NCBI GenBank assembly: GCA_018136815.1 | Contig: CM030934.1 | Location: forward strand, 5,033,587 to 5,097,586 | DNA length: 64,000 nucleotides | Direction of reading: 5' to 3' | From: Isochrysis galbana | Lineage: Eukaryota > Haptophyta > Isochrysidales > Isochrysidaceae | Part shown: piece after piece, positions 21,166 to 31,336 of the stretch | How the letters are laid out: each line of letters begins with the position of its first letter | Position numbering within the stretch: position 1 is the stretch's first letter | Made by a program: the position numbers and the translations under genes | Notes under the pieces: model-generated | The model's database searches: none | Told to the model about the DNA's origin: nothing | The model's input: the letters and a program-made list of their open reading frames with translations, nothing else

Positions 21166-22426
21166 GGACAACGATGGGTGAGAGTGGAGAGAGGGAGAGG
21201 GGGGGTTTTGCACCCCCCCCGATGGAGTGCAGTGAGAAACGGGCCCCGTTTGCGTTAGCAAACGGGTGAGGGGCGGCTGGCGACAGGAGGGAGACGAGAA
21301 GGGAGTGGCTTAATGGCGAGGAGAGTATCCCAGGTGGCGCAGGCTACTCGAGTCGCAGTCATTTATTTCTCGAGGACCGCTCACGGCGCGAGCTGGTAAG
21401 GGCCGTTCTTCTTGGTTTAGAGAGTTCCCCCCCCCCCCCCCCGTTGCTTTTTCCCGGAGAGTCGGCCGGCGTCGACCGGTCCGCCTCAATGGGTTTTCCC
21501 TCATTTTAACTTGCGGGGGGTTAGAATGGGAGCCGGGGGTCTGCGAGGGGGGAGATGCGGAGGGGTGCATACGTGTATGTGTCTGTGGCAGCAACATGCG
21601 CCGAGGCGTACGGGCAGGTGCGCTGAGGGTTGTCGTGTTGGTACCGGGCTAGTGAGAGTAGTGGTACTAATGCTCAGTTAGATTATTATTCTCGCTCGTG
21701 TCGTTACGTGAGAAAAGCAACGGGTTGTTGCGAGTTGGTTCTATATTGAGGATGCTCTCGGTGCAACATGCAATGAGAGACTCCATGAAGAACATGAAGA
21801 AGACGGAACACCGACATGGGGGTGAGCAAACGTTGCGAATTGCGAGGCGAAGGGGTGTGAGCGGATCCCCAAACGTTCTTTGCTGCAAATGCCCCATCAC
21901 GAATATCATGATATGGCTGGAACCCGAAGGTGGGCTCAAAAGTAGGCGAATATACCCCCTTTCTGAAGTACTGAAGTGCGTCCTACATTATAGGACCCGT
22001 CCTATAAAGCTACGTACCTTTATCCGCGTGAGAACCTGTGTGTGGGAGACATCCATTGTGGTCGGAATAGGGGAAGGGACCTTTGAGAGAGTCGTGGTAG
22101 GACGCCAAGTTCGCGGCTACACAATCGCTCATCCACGAGAGCACGTTGCTAACTGAAATTTGCATCAATCCTCACCTTGAATACACTATTTAGTTGAGTA
22201 TGAGTATTGACTATGACTACATGAGATTTGCTCTAATTATGTCTTGATAAGTGGCCGAAGGCTGCAAGGCTGCTAATCAAGGTATAATTAATGGTGGCGA
22301 GCCCATGACTAAAATAGTCATAATACTCGACTACGGCTTGCGCTGGCGCAGCACGCACAGCACATTGCGAACGCCCGCTCGCCTGGTCACCGACACGCAC
22401 CAGCACTCACTGACCTACCACACTTA

Positions 22427-23000
22427 CTACTCATACTCGGCTACATCCACCAACTCATCGACAAACGCTTCCCCAGCCTTGCGAAACTTCTTAAAATACC
22501 TCTCTCGGATCGCAGCCATCGTGGGCATCGAGGTCTTCTTATTAAAGTGGATGCGCGTTAGCACGGCCAGCCTCTCGGGCATCATGTTGGGGTCGGAGAT
22601 GCGACCTGCTAGCGAGAAGATTTGCTCCACATTGGCCTCGTGGTCTAGGCAGGGCTTCCCCACGTGCTTCAGTTGGATGACACGCAGCATTGCTCGTTGA
22701 GCCTCAAGCTGAAGCTCGTCGATACAAGCTGCAATGCCGTTGATGACGGTGTTGTTTGGGAAGACTGCCCGTGGCTGGTAGCCGTGGATGTAGGCCTTAA
22801 ACTCGGGCTTGTTCAGAAGAGCCGCCGAGATCAATCCGGCTGCTCGCAGCACGGTGGCGTGGACGTGGTGGTCAAAAGCTTCTTCAAAATTCATTTTCAG
22901 AACTCGTTTGCCCTCAACGACCACTCGGTTCTTGCTGGCCTTCTCAATCTCCGCTAGCGCAGCCCGGTGTGCAGCACATTTTCTTCTCTCGGCCCTTGAG
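22427..23000 (-). CDS. Possible transposase-derived (hAT-like C-terminus) ORF, 5' partial
   Basis: The frame reads on upstream of the first Met (NFEEAFDHH region) to about 23000, with protein-like sequence, so the 5' end is not defined. The C-terminal part (LDHEANVEQIFSLAGRISDP, MMPERLAVLTRIHFNKK) resembles the hAT dimerisation region, in which a Glu-rich phrase precedes phe-ser-x-ala-gly and a run of hydrophobic residues. The rest, including LKHVGKPCLD, is not recognised. It could be a domesticated or degenerate transposase, or an unrelated host gene. No terminal inverted repeats are visible nearby. Confidence 0.35.
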
Positions 23001-23819
23001 AGTTCCCGCGCCCCTCCCGTATTGTCTTATCTTTCCCGCCACCCCTCCCGTCCTGACGTCCGATGCCTGTGATCCCCAGTCCCGTGATGCTTCCGTGCGC
23101 TGCTCCCCGTCGTGTGCCGAGCCCCTGGTCGGTCTGCCGGCGGCAGCCCCGCCCCCTATTCATACACGTGCCCTGTACCCGATGTCCCCTGGCTCGTCCT
23201 CGTCCCTCCCCACTCCTCTTGTTCATACAATTCTCACTTATGATCCACAGCTCCACCCACACCACCACAGCTACCAACAATTAATCTCTTCGTGCCGCGC
23301 CCCACTGCAGCAGCGGCAGGCGAATCATACACGCCGCAGCATGATCGCCGTGCGTTCCACACGAAAGACGTGTCGTCACCGAACAGCTGAACAATATTGA
23401 GTGGACGTCACCATGATCCAATTGCAAGTTGCCAGGTCTTGCCAAGTGACTATTAGTTTGTATGTCGAAGCTAGGAGCCCACAAGCTAGTTGGCTGACTT
23501 GTGAGAGGCAAGATTGTTTGGGTCTGGAGACGAGCAAGTAATAGTGTATGCTCGTCTCCAATGACCTGTATGTTGCCTACCATCGGTACAGCTTAGCCTC
23601 GACTCCAATAAGACGTATGCTGCCAACAACACGAAACCTTCTCCAACCGAGGGCGTCAGCGCGCACCGATGAGTCTGGCCGAACTGGAGGCGACGCCGCC
23701 TCATGCACTTCATGTTCTAGTGCTGGGAAAGCCCAAAAGACTCACAATTCGTGACCGCCGCTCCCTTGCAACTGGATTTTCCATCCGTACTCGATCTGGG
23801 TCTTGATCGTCCGTGCGAA

Positions 23820-24855
23820 TCACGTCTGCTCCACGAGCAGCAGCATGCGCAGCGCAGTCGTCCCATCATTGACCTGCACAGGGACACGAGGCCGACGTGA
23901 GCCACGTGGAGCGCATCAACGTGACATCCCGCATCGCTTCTCAACCGTCCAAGAGGGTATCTGCTAGAGCGCACAAGACAGCCAGATGAGCACATAGCGC
24001 AGGTGAAAGTGCGGTACACACCTCGGTGAACTCGGGCTTGCAGAGCAGGTCGATCGCCTCCTCCTCCACGTTCTTTCGTGCAATGGCCAGTCCCTTGATG
24101 GCGGCATTGATGGAGCCGGCGCCAATGGCAATCACAACCATTCGCCGGCCCTCGCGTGCGAACGCCGAGATCGCGCCACCCAGCACCTTGGAGTCCGTGC
24201 CCGACGCAACCTTCAGCTGCTGAGCCTCGGCCTCACCAGAAGTCCTGCGCTCCTTCTTGCGAATGTGAAGCAGGATGCCGGTGTGGCCATCCTCGAGGTG
24301 CGTGAACTCGGGCTGCACACAGATATCAGTGTCGTCTGACTCCTTCAGAAAAGTGCGCGCGATCGCGATGGCCTTGAGCGCCTGCGAGCAGCAAAGAGCA
24401 GGCAGCAAATGACGATGAAGCGGGCCATGGGCGCGCGCTCCATCGCGCCGCTCGCCAGCGCGAGCAGGTAGGATGAACTCCACACGCCAATTGCTGAGCC
24501 TCCCCCCCCGCTCCCACCCAATTCCCTCCCCCCCCTCTCCTCCTCCCCCCCCCGCCCCCGCCCCTGCCCCGCCTCTCCAAACACGCCCCACGGGCGCGTG
24601 CCCTTGGCGGATGCGCACCTGGTTGGTCGACTGCGGTCCGACCACCTGGAGCGTGGGGCAGTCGACGCACGCACGCGCCTGCGCGGCGATCAGCATCGCC
24701 GTGTCTCTCGGGTTGGAACCGGAGCCGATCTTGGTCAGGTTGTTGCCACGCTCAATCCGCGCGAAGAAGGTGCGGCTCATATGCTCATCCTGCGTCTTGG
24801 CGCGCGCCGCCTCGCCGTGCACGTCGGCCTCGTCGTCGGGAGACAAGTGCGACAT
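23820..24855 (-). CDS. Tandem SpoVS-domain protein
   Basis: Three exons, 24855-24619, 24381-24022 and 23873-23820, give 216 residues. Both introns (237 and 148 bp) are GT-AG and phase 0. Two copies of the SpoVS (stage V sporulation protein S) fold are present. Domain 1 runs from LTKIGSGSNPRDTAMLIAAQ through LQVVGPQSTNQ and ALKAIAIARTFL to ICVQPEFT. Domain 2 runs from LKVASGTDSKVLGGAISAFA through IAIGAGSINAAIKGLAIAR to LLCKPEFTEV and an 18-codon last exon. SpoVS proteins are about 85 residues in bacteria and belong to an Alba-like nucleic-acid-binding superfamily; the role here is unknown. There is no signal or transit peptide. Exon 1 ends inside domain 1, while domain 2 has no intron at the equivalent place. 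The upstream 24900-25120 region is an extreme C-run tract. Confidence 0.82.
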
Positions 24856-24879
24856 GTGCCGCGCCGCTCCGCTCCGCCG

Positions 24880-25125
24880 CTCCGCCGCCGCCGCTCTGCC
24901 GCCGCCGCCGCCGCGCCCTCTCGCCCCCCCTCCCCCCCCCCCTTCCCCCTTCCCCCCGCCGCCGCCCCAGCGCACCCCCCGCCCCCGCCCCCCCCCCCGC
25001 CCCCGCCCCCCCCGCCCCCCCCGCCCTCCCTCCCCCCCCCCCCTTCCTTCCCTCCTCTCACAGTCACTTGGCGGCCCCCCCGCCAGAAAGCACGCGCCCC
25101 CCCCCCCCCCCCCCCCCCCGGCTCC
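24880..25125. repeat. C-rich low-complexity tract
   Basis: Nearly pure C with G and T interruptions on the plus strand, immediately upstream of the SpoVS gene on the opposite strand. It inflates spurious Pro-rich or Gly-rich ORFs in several frames. Assembly length is probably unreliable here. Confidence 0.8.
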
Positions 25126-25358
25126 CGCCTTCAGTCATCTTTACGAAGGCGCGCTGCTGGGAATCCTCGATCGGAAATAAATGCGTATTTAGACCCGTAT
25201 TCGGCCGCAGGCCGAATACATATGTGATTCACTATCACTATATTTGGAGCTTGTCCTGGGGTCCTGGCTCCTGGCTCCTGGGGGTAGCAGGCCTCGAATG
25301 TGTTTGCAATGTTAGGGCGGTCAAACACTATTTTAACGTCTAAGGGTGTAGAAATTAT

Positions 25359-25400
25359 AACCTACTTTTGTAAGTGGAAGTGGAAGTGGGGGTCAATTGT
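25359..25400 (+). repeat. Repeat A 5' fragment
   Basis: It reads aacctacttttgtaagtgg with a duplicated aagtgg and then gggggtcaatt, the opening of repeat family A only. Confidence 0.55.
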
Positions 25401-25699
25401 GTCAGCTCCGACTCACGCTACCTCCTCATCCACTCATCCAAGACAATCTCGACGCTCAATGCCTGCCTGTCTACATCAGCGCTCTAGCCGAGCTTGGCAT
25501 TGACGACCACACAAAGTCCTGGCAAAAAAAGGCTTCGCGCATTCGCGATTCGCGTGAACACTTTCGTGCGCTCCATGGTGGTAATAATGGGGTTTTCTTT
25601 GGCCTTCAGCCCATCCGGCCCCGCCCTACATATCCGCCAAATAACTATGGATATCCATTCGGTCCAAAGCAGCCTAAAGCCTAAATATCCAAGATCAGG

Positions 25700-25750
25700 A
25701 TCAAGATATATATCCGGATACAGTATGGGTGCACCATTAAGAAAACAGGA
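25700..25750 (-). repeat. Terminus of dispersed family D (inverted copy)
   Basis: On the minus strand it contains ttcttaatggtgcaccc followed by atactgtat, matching 29955-29990 on the plus strand. Confidence 0.55.
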
Positions 25751-25756
25751 CTCCAA

Positions 25757-25905
25757 AGCAAGTCGCGTTCCGTCAAAAGAGGGCCAGGTTTTTTTTCTTG
25801 TCAACATGTGCCTGTTTTCTTTTTGGGTAATAATATTATTATTACGAAGGTACAAAGCTAATCACGCTCGCCCACTCTCTACACACGCGGTAACCCCCAG
25901 CTACG
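25757..25905 (+). repeat. Dispersed repeat family B, copy 2
   Basis: Shares aagtcgcgttccgtcaaaag, a T-run, ctgttttctttttg, tattattatt, gtacaaagctaatca and a gcggtaacc tail with 14866-15045. Confidence 0.65.
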
Positions 25906-26471
25906 CGGGCTGAGTTTTCATCTTCTTCGTCTTTTTCTCACATCCCTCTTCCTCAATGTCGTTCTGCTGGCAGGCGACGATGTCGCTTGGCTGATCTTGG
26001 GTGGCGAGGTCCGTGACGCGTGCGAGGACGGCCTCCTTGTTCTCCATGTAGAGTTTGCCAGCTGCTCGGTGCACTTGCACCATGGGATCCGTTTCAGCGT
26101 ACGCGACCGCCATGATGTATTCCATGCAGAGGTACGCGACGGCGGCCTCGTCTCCAATGTACTTGGTCTTGGGGATCCTTTCGTACTCGTCGGAGTAGTC
26201 GCCGACGAGCATGAGGGTTGCCTTGCACCAACGGCCCATGTATGGCTTGATGAGTGCCCACATCGACGGGTAGCGTTCCTTGGCCAGATCCACGCGGAAG
26301 TCTCCACATCCACGGCCCATGCCAGAGGCTGTGACGAGCAGCATCGCCAGGATGGCGCCGCTCATGCCCTCCTCCATGTGTTCGCAGAACCTGAAGGCTG
26401 GGGCGCGGATCTCCTCGTAGGTGCGGTGACCGAGTCGCTTGCTTGGCGATGAAGACAAAGTACTGGCCCAT
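25901..26471 (-). CDS. MGQY-type uncharacterised protein, apparent frameshift
   Basis: An ATG at 26471 opens MGQYFVFIAKQ, a hallmark start of a widespread uncharacterised family. That frame turns to nonsense after about 12 codons, while the frame ending at 25901 carries the rest of the family pattern: TYEEIRAPAFRFCEHM, AILAMLLVTASGMGRGCGDF, GRWCKATLMLVGDYSDEYE, then YIGDEAAVAYLC. The two frames meet at about 26430-26450, so one base appears to be missing or extra. It is either a sequencing error or a recent pseudogene. The tail is Lys-rich (EKKTKKMK). Function unknown. The alternative reading, an ORF from 26614, has a low-complexity N-terminus and ignores the MGQY start. Confidence 0.5.
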
Positions 26472-26912
26472 GGTGAAGGAGCGAGGCTTGTGGGGGAAGA
26501 GGAGAGTGAAGCGGGGTGTAGGTGGTGGATGTCTGGGAGGAAGATGCGGGGGGACCGATGCACATCGCGCCGTGCCCATGCACGGCGTGCACCGATGTGA
26601 CTGCAAGTCATCACAGATGCTCCGTGCGAACTATCTCTTAAATCGAGTGTTTATGTAGTTGTCGGTATTAGAGAGGGGAAAAGCGTTGACGCGGCGTCCC
26701 CTTGGGGCCCAGTTGCTCCGTCAGCCTGATATCAGGTCCTGAGATCATGATATCAGGTCCACCACTCCTGATACCTGATATCAGGTCATGCCTTTATATG
26801 TACTATTATAAGTATAAAGAATCAATTTGGCGCGAAAATACAGCGGGGGAGGGAAGAAGCGGGAACGCGACACGCGACACCCCGTTCCTCGGCGAGCGAG
26901 CGAGGGGGCAGC

Positions 26913-27401
26913 ATGGACATGGATGATGGTGAGAGGGACATGGGCTGGAGTGTATGGGGGATGCAGCCCTTGCGGGACCTGAAGGGCTCTGCCCTTGAGT
27001 GGTCTACGATCGAAGAGGCGAATGGCCGCGCCAAGAGTGTGCGTGCGAAGTGCTGCATCTTTTGCGGCCATGTGTACGTCGGTGGCCCCACGAACATTCG
27101 GCAGCATCTAGACAAGATGTTGCCGAACCGGAACGTCCGAGCTTGCAAGCCCAAGGCGGACTGGGTCGTCCGCCACAACGAGGTCGTCGAAGAGCTGCGC
27201 GCTCGCGCTCGCAAGGCAATGGCAGAGGAGAAGGAGGAGCACAAGCGACAGATAGCCCACAGCCAGGGCCGCGCGATCGCTGCGAGCAGCGAAGAGCACG
27301 CGCTGACCACACCGCCCCAACGGATGCAGAGACATCGGCGACGAGGCGGGAAACCAGCGAACATCGCGGCTCGGAAGAGCATACCCCGAAACTACACATA
27401 G
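26913..27401 (+). pseudogene. hAT transposase 5' fragment with BED-type zinc finger
   Basis: The ATG at 26913 lies 203 bp inside the left TIR. Residues about 47-75 have CCIFCGHVYVGGPTNIRQHL with a downstream Cys, the CxxC...H arrangement of BED fingers that bind transposon ends. A charged helical segment (RKAMAEEKEEHKRQIAHSQG) follows. The frame then runs into the nested element and stops at 27401, so only the N-terminal third of a transposase remains. Confidence 0.65.
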
Positions 27402-28560
27402 CCCAAGACGGCAGCTACTTCGCCGAGCTCAAAGGCGAATGGTATGAAGCGGAGCTCTCGTACCTAGGTACGCCCATAATCGGCGCAAGACTCGACAAAG
27501 CCCCCGAACAGCTAGATCCCTCCCCACCGGCGAAATGGGGGAATGGCTTTAAATCAAACAAGAGATTGGAATACCCCCTAGCGGACGAGTATACCCTAGA
27601 CGGAGACACCCCTCTGGACGAAATGGGAGTGGAACAACTTACACGAGCAATGCAGAAGACGGACGGAAAGCGTAGACGCCTAACGGGGCCCGAGAATTGG
27701 AAACGGCGGCTACCGACACCCGACAACACGTGGGAGCACCTAGCCACAATATATACATCCCCGATGATGACGGCGAGAGATACACACCTCCACTTCAAGC
27801 ACCTAACCCACAGAAGGATAGGCACATACAACCGGTTCGCGGATAGGGACAAAACCTGCCGCATGTGCAAAGCGTCTAACGAATCTTCCACCCACTTGGG
27901 AGAATGCCCGAGGGTAGTCAAGATTTTCGAAACGCTCGACAAACTGGCAAGGTACACTCCCCGAAGTGGTAGAAGCAGGGAAGAGGTAATCATAGACAAC
28001 CTTTTCATGCACCCCCGGGGGGAAACACCGCGATCGCTCACCATACTCTACACTCTAGCGTGGAGATATATTTTGACGGACTTTTACAGGATACACTACG
28101 ATGGCATTGAATTCTCGGAGGAATCAGTGTTGATAAGAACGATAGATAGATACACGACGCTAAGCAAGGCACTACTTTTTGCGAGTACAACAGACTCGGC
28201 TAGGACCGCCCAAGCAGGCATGGGCAGACAGCCGAAGAAAAGGATCGACATGAACGATGTATACCCTATATTCACACTAGGTGCAAGAGGTAAGCTAGAA
28301 CCAAGTCTAGAGTTACAAGCCCTGACCACCAAGTTGGGGGTGGCATATATAACTGCCGAGAGACCCGAACCAGAACAAGACTAAGACGTGATACACCTCG
28401 ACGGGACATAAATCCACCGAAACGCGATAGCGGCCAGCGAGGGCGAGAAAGAGACGAGCGCGCCCGCGACCCGACAGACACACAACGACAACTAACCAAT
28501 AACAGGCCTGCCCGGAACCCGCGCTCTGAACCAGGCTCGTGGTAGCGCACCCGAGCCGAA
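27370..28560 (+). mobile_element. 5'-truncated non-LTR retrotransposon (3' part of ORF2)
   Basis: An open frame up to 28384 encodes about 330 residues downstream of a reverse-transcriptase core: GSYFAELKGEWYEAELSY, TARDTHLHFKHLTHRRIGTY and a zinc-binding CRMCKASNESSTHLGECP, the CxxC...HxxxxC of the RT-associated zf-RVT region, then a hydrophobic C-terminal part. The RT palm itself is missing, as expected for 5' truncation on insertion. The 3' UTR ends with caggcctgcc...gaacccgc..ctctgaac, shared with the second copy near 36880-36905. It splits the host hAT element. Confidence 0.6.
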
Positions 28561-28689
28561 CCCCGGATACCGAAGACAAAGGAATGAAGGGGAGAAGGGG
28601 AGGAGGTGGAGGAAAGGGAAATTAAGGGCGGTGGTGTCAGGGATGGGGAAGTACCCTAGGTTAGTAGGTGTGTAGCCCAGAATCTTCAG

Positions 28690-29220
28690 ATGTTTTTTTT
28701 TTGCCTGGAGCCCGAGTTTTGTCGTAGGAAATTTTCCAGTGATGAGATGCGACAACTCAAGGGGTGCTTCAAGCAGATGGCAACTGTGGAACATCCGTAT
28801 ACCGATCTATTAGCGGATCTCGCTGACTTTCATGAGGCTTGCTTGTGCTGGAGGCATGCATGACCTAACACAAGAGGTGGCCTTTTCAAAGCGCGCACAA
28901 TCCATGGCGTCGTACAAGTGGGCGAACGTTTACTTAGCCAATTGGCCTCATCTTCATCTTCAATGGGCGGCTCGTCGTTTGCTCGCGCTCACTTGCTCTG
29001 CTTCGGGATGCGAGCGATCATGGTCTGTGGATGGAGGATTGGATCCATTCCAAAAAAAGGAATAGGCTAGGTCAAACAACAAACAACAGATGAAAGGCTT
29101 GTGAGATGCCACACCAACTTGTTGCTAGAAGCTAGAAGATTTGTTGCGTGATTGGGAGTCTAATGTTCTTCCTTGGGAGTTGGAAATGGTCGTGGATGAG
29201 CCCGAGGAGTCGTAATGAGT
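28690..29220 (+). pseudogene. hAT transposase 3' fragment (HATC dimerisation domain)
   Basis: The frame from 28832 contains ANWPHLHLQWAARRLLALTC followed by SASGCERSWSV, closely matching the HATC phrase of plant-type hAT transposases. After a stop at 29065, fragments in shifted frames (TNLLLEARRF, ELEMVVDEPEES) continue the expected C-terminus to about 29217. At least two frame changes make it non-functional. Confidence 0.7.
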
Positions 29221-29524
29221 GAGTTATAATACTATTCAATCAACAGTACTATTATTATACTAGTGTATTATAACATTACTTACATGATACGAGGACCTGA
29301 TATCAGGTCCTGATATCAGGTATCAGGTCGCCGAGACCTAACGACCTGATACCTGACGGAGCAACTGGGGGGGAACATGCACCGCGGGGGGAAGCAGAGA
29401 AAACAAGTTGTTATGCTAGTCTGCATTTGAATTTAAAATACTGCTCTATATACAACTGTGGACATTCGATCGCTCAATTCGACTGATGTCCCAAAATTGA
29501 CGGAACGACACCTGCTTCTAAAGC

Positions 29525-29980
29525 TTTCTTGCCCCCATCGGGCTCCGCCCGGGGGTTTCTTATTTGAGGTTTCTTATGGGCGGGGTGGGGGCGGGGGGGG
29601 GGGCTTCTTATTTCTTGCGGAGACAAAAGTCGAGTACGCGGGCCAACCGGCCAACCCCACCCCTTCCGCCTTGCAGCGGGGGGCGCGGCCAACGGTCAGC
29701 TGGCGCGCGCACTCGTACTCGTACTCACCCATCACGTCTACTCACGGCTCGGCGTGGCCCGCATGCTTAGCGGCCCCGCCGCGCCCGAGGCCAAACGCCT
29801 AACGGCTAACGGGCGCCTCGTCATGGCCATGGCGGACCGGCCACCGGCCACTGCGCGGCCGCCGGAGTTTCTTAGCTGGGGGTCGAGCCGGCGGCTCGAC
29901 CCCCAGTTTCTTACTGGGTCGGCGGCCAAATTCATGTTAAGCTTTCTTAATGCTGGGGTTTCTTAATGGTGCACCTATAC
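29525..29980 (+). repeat. Hairpin plus TTTCTTA modular repeat region (family D)
   Basis: Seven or so copies of tttctta or ttctta (near 29556, 29569, 29607, 29868, 29910, 29943, 29957) alternate with GC-rich palindromes. The best is at 29876-29906: 15-bp perfect arms (ctgggggtcgagccg) around one base, flanked on both sides by agtttctta. Related pieces occur at 6599-6672 and, inverted, at 25700-25750. No ORF is supported. Bases 29980-30426 have short palindromes (gcatatgcatatgcatatg, gatgacatcactgatg) only. Confidence 0.55.
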
Positions 29981-30426
29981 TGTATGTCTGCCAACCGTCA
30001 ACTCCTAGGGTTTCCCAGCTACCAGCTAGGTTGCGCATATGCATATGCATATGGGCTATTTTGGGGCCCAAATTTCGCGAAAGTTGAAAGTTATTGGTCC
30101 ATACAAGTGGCAAGTGGCCCAAGTTTCGAAATGAGTTTCACGAAACTCAGACCTGGCCCTACTCCCCAGAGTCCAGAGTCTTACTTATTACTTATCTCAA
30201 AAGCTGATGACATCACTGATGAGCAGCCAACACTGAAAATAACCCGACATGGAGTGTACTTTGGGCAATGGGGGAAATGGGGAAATAGGATATTTGCTGC
30301 CGATGACTGATGACTGATGACATCACTGATGGCAGACATCAATATTATAATTATCAATATCAAAAGTCGATAGTTGAGAAAGACCATGGAAGATGATCGA
30401 TCGCTAATCAACCATCGACCTCTCGA

Positions 30427-30892
30427 CTAGTGAGCGAGCGCCATGAGGACAGTCTCGTAAGGATACCTCTAGGGATACTCAAGCCGAGCCGTCGGGAGCC
30501 GGCGCGGCGCGGCGCGGTGGAGAGCCGCAGGGACCAGGAGGGCGGGCGCCGGTGGGCAGGAGGCGTACCTTGAGATGTGCGCGAGATGTAGCTTGGCCAG
30601 AAGTTCGTGCTTGTAGCAGCGCGCCGTGCCGCCGAGGTGATAGCGTTCGAAAAACGTCGACTTGCAGCTCCCCTTGCGCTGAGTGCTGGGATCGAGAGGC
30701 TAAGGTGGCGAGTGGCAGCCATCTCCGTGGGCCTCCTCGTGTTTTGCCGCGGGGGCCCGCCACGGTGCAATCAAGTCACGCGATGTTTTCGGGTCCGCCG
30801 GCAGACGTCTGTGGCGTGTCAAACAAATTCGGGCTTTCGATGAGGTGCGCGTATGTTTGCTTCGTCCAGTCTGCAATCTCGCCATGGGGATT
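30427..30892 (-). CDS. 3' end of an unrecognised small-exon gene
   Basis: Three exons, 30892-30807, 30685-30569 and 30466-30427, join through GT-AG introns of 121 and 102 bp. Together they give exactly 81 codons ending in TAG. The product reads as a normal folded protein (PHGEIADWTKQTYAHLIESP, CKSTFFERYHLGG, RCYKHELLAKLHLAHIS, ETVLMALAH). Exon 1 here is preceded by an acceptor (cggcag), so more 5' exons must exist above 30892; I could not place them in the GC-rich sequence. I do not recognise the family. Phase agreement at both junctions plus the stop makes chance unlikely. It is divergent from the Zn2Cys6 gene that starts at 31337. Confidence 0.55.
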
Positions 30893-31059
30893 CTGCCGGG
30901 AGATGTGGCGCCTCAGAGTTCAGAGAGCAGCGAGGCTGCGGCCCTCAGAGGTTGAGCTCTCAACTTGAGAGCGTAGCGCCTCGGGGGAGAGGGGGGCACT
31001 CTCCCAAGCCCTTCCTCCATCAGCGCGCCTTCCGGTCCCCTCCACTTCTTCCTCACCCA

Positions 31060-31160
31060 CGCGCCCCCCCCCCCCCCCCCCCCGCCCCCGCCCCTTCCAC
31101 CACACGCACGGACTCCGCCCCCCCCCCACAAACCTCGACCCACCCCCAACCCCGAGACCG
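31060..31160 (+). promoter_or_regulatory. C-rich tract upstream of the Zn2Cys6 gene
   Basis: A C-run dominated stretch in the sense strand, 180-280 bp before the ATG at 31337, comparable to tracts before the GH27 and GH127 starts. Its function is not shown. Confidence 0.3.
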
Positions 31161-31336
31161 CTACTGCAGGCACCTGCTCCTGCACGCGACCAGACCCCCA
31201 ACCCCCACCCCTTCTCTCTCGCGGCTCTTCTCGTCGCGCGCTTGGCCGGCTCGGGCGCAAGATACAAATCGGCCAACCGCGGGTCTCACACCCAAACCTC
31301 AAGCCCACCGCAACGACCACAGCGCAGCTGGAGCCG

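Larger units (their letters stand above)
26710..29367 (+). mobile_element. Decayed hAT transposon with nested non-LTR insertion
   Basis: Perfect 15-bp terminal inverted repeats, cagttgctccgtcag at 26710-26724 and its complement at 29353-29367, start with the CAG typical of hAT elements. Both ends carry several copies of the palindrome cctgatatcagg (26724-26790 and 29291-29350) as subterminal repeats. Inside are a BED zinc finger (5' side) and a HATC domain (3' side) on the plus strand, with the middle replaced by a non-LTR retrotransposon fragment. No clear 8-bp target duplication is seen; the flanks are G-runs. Confidence 0.78.

Noticed and set aside
21698-22156. 152-residue plus-strand ORF
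   Set aside because: Composition and lack of any motif give no support; it sits in AT-richer spacer.
24473-25227. Plus-strand Pro-rich ORFs of over 200 residues
   Set aside because: They translate the C-run tract and the antisense of the SpoVS exons.
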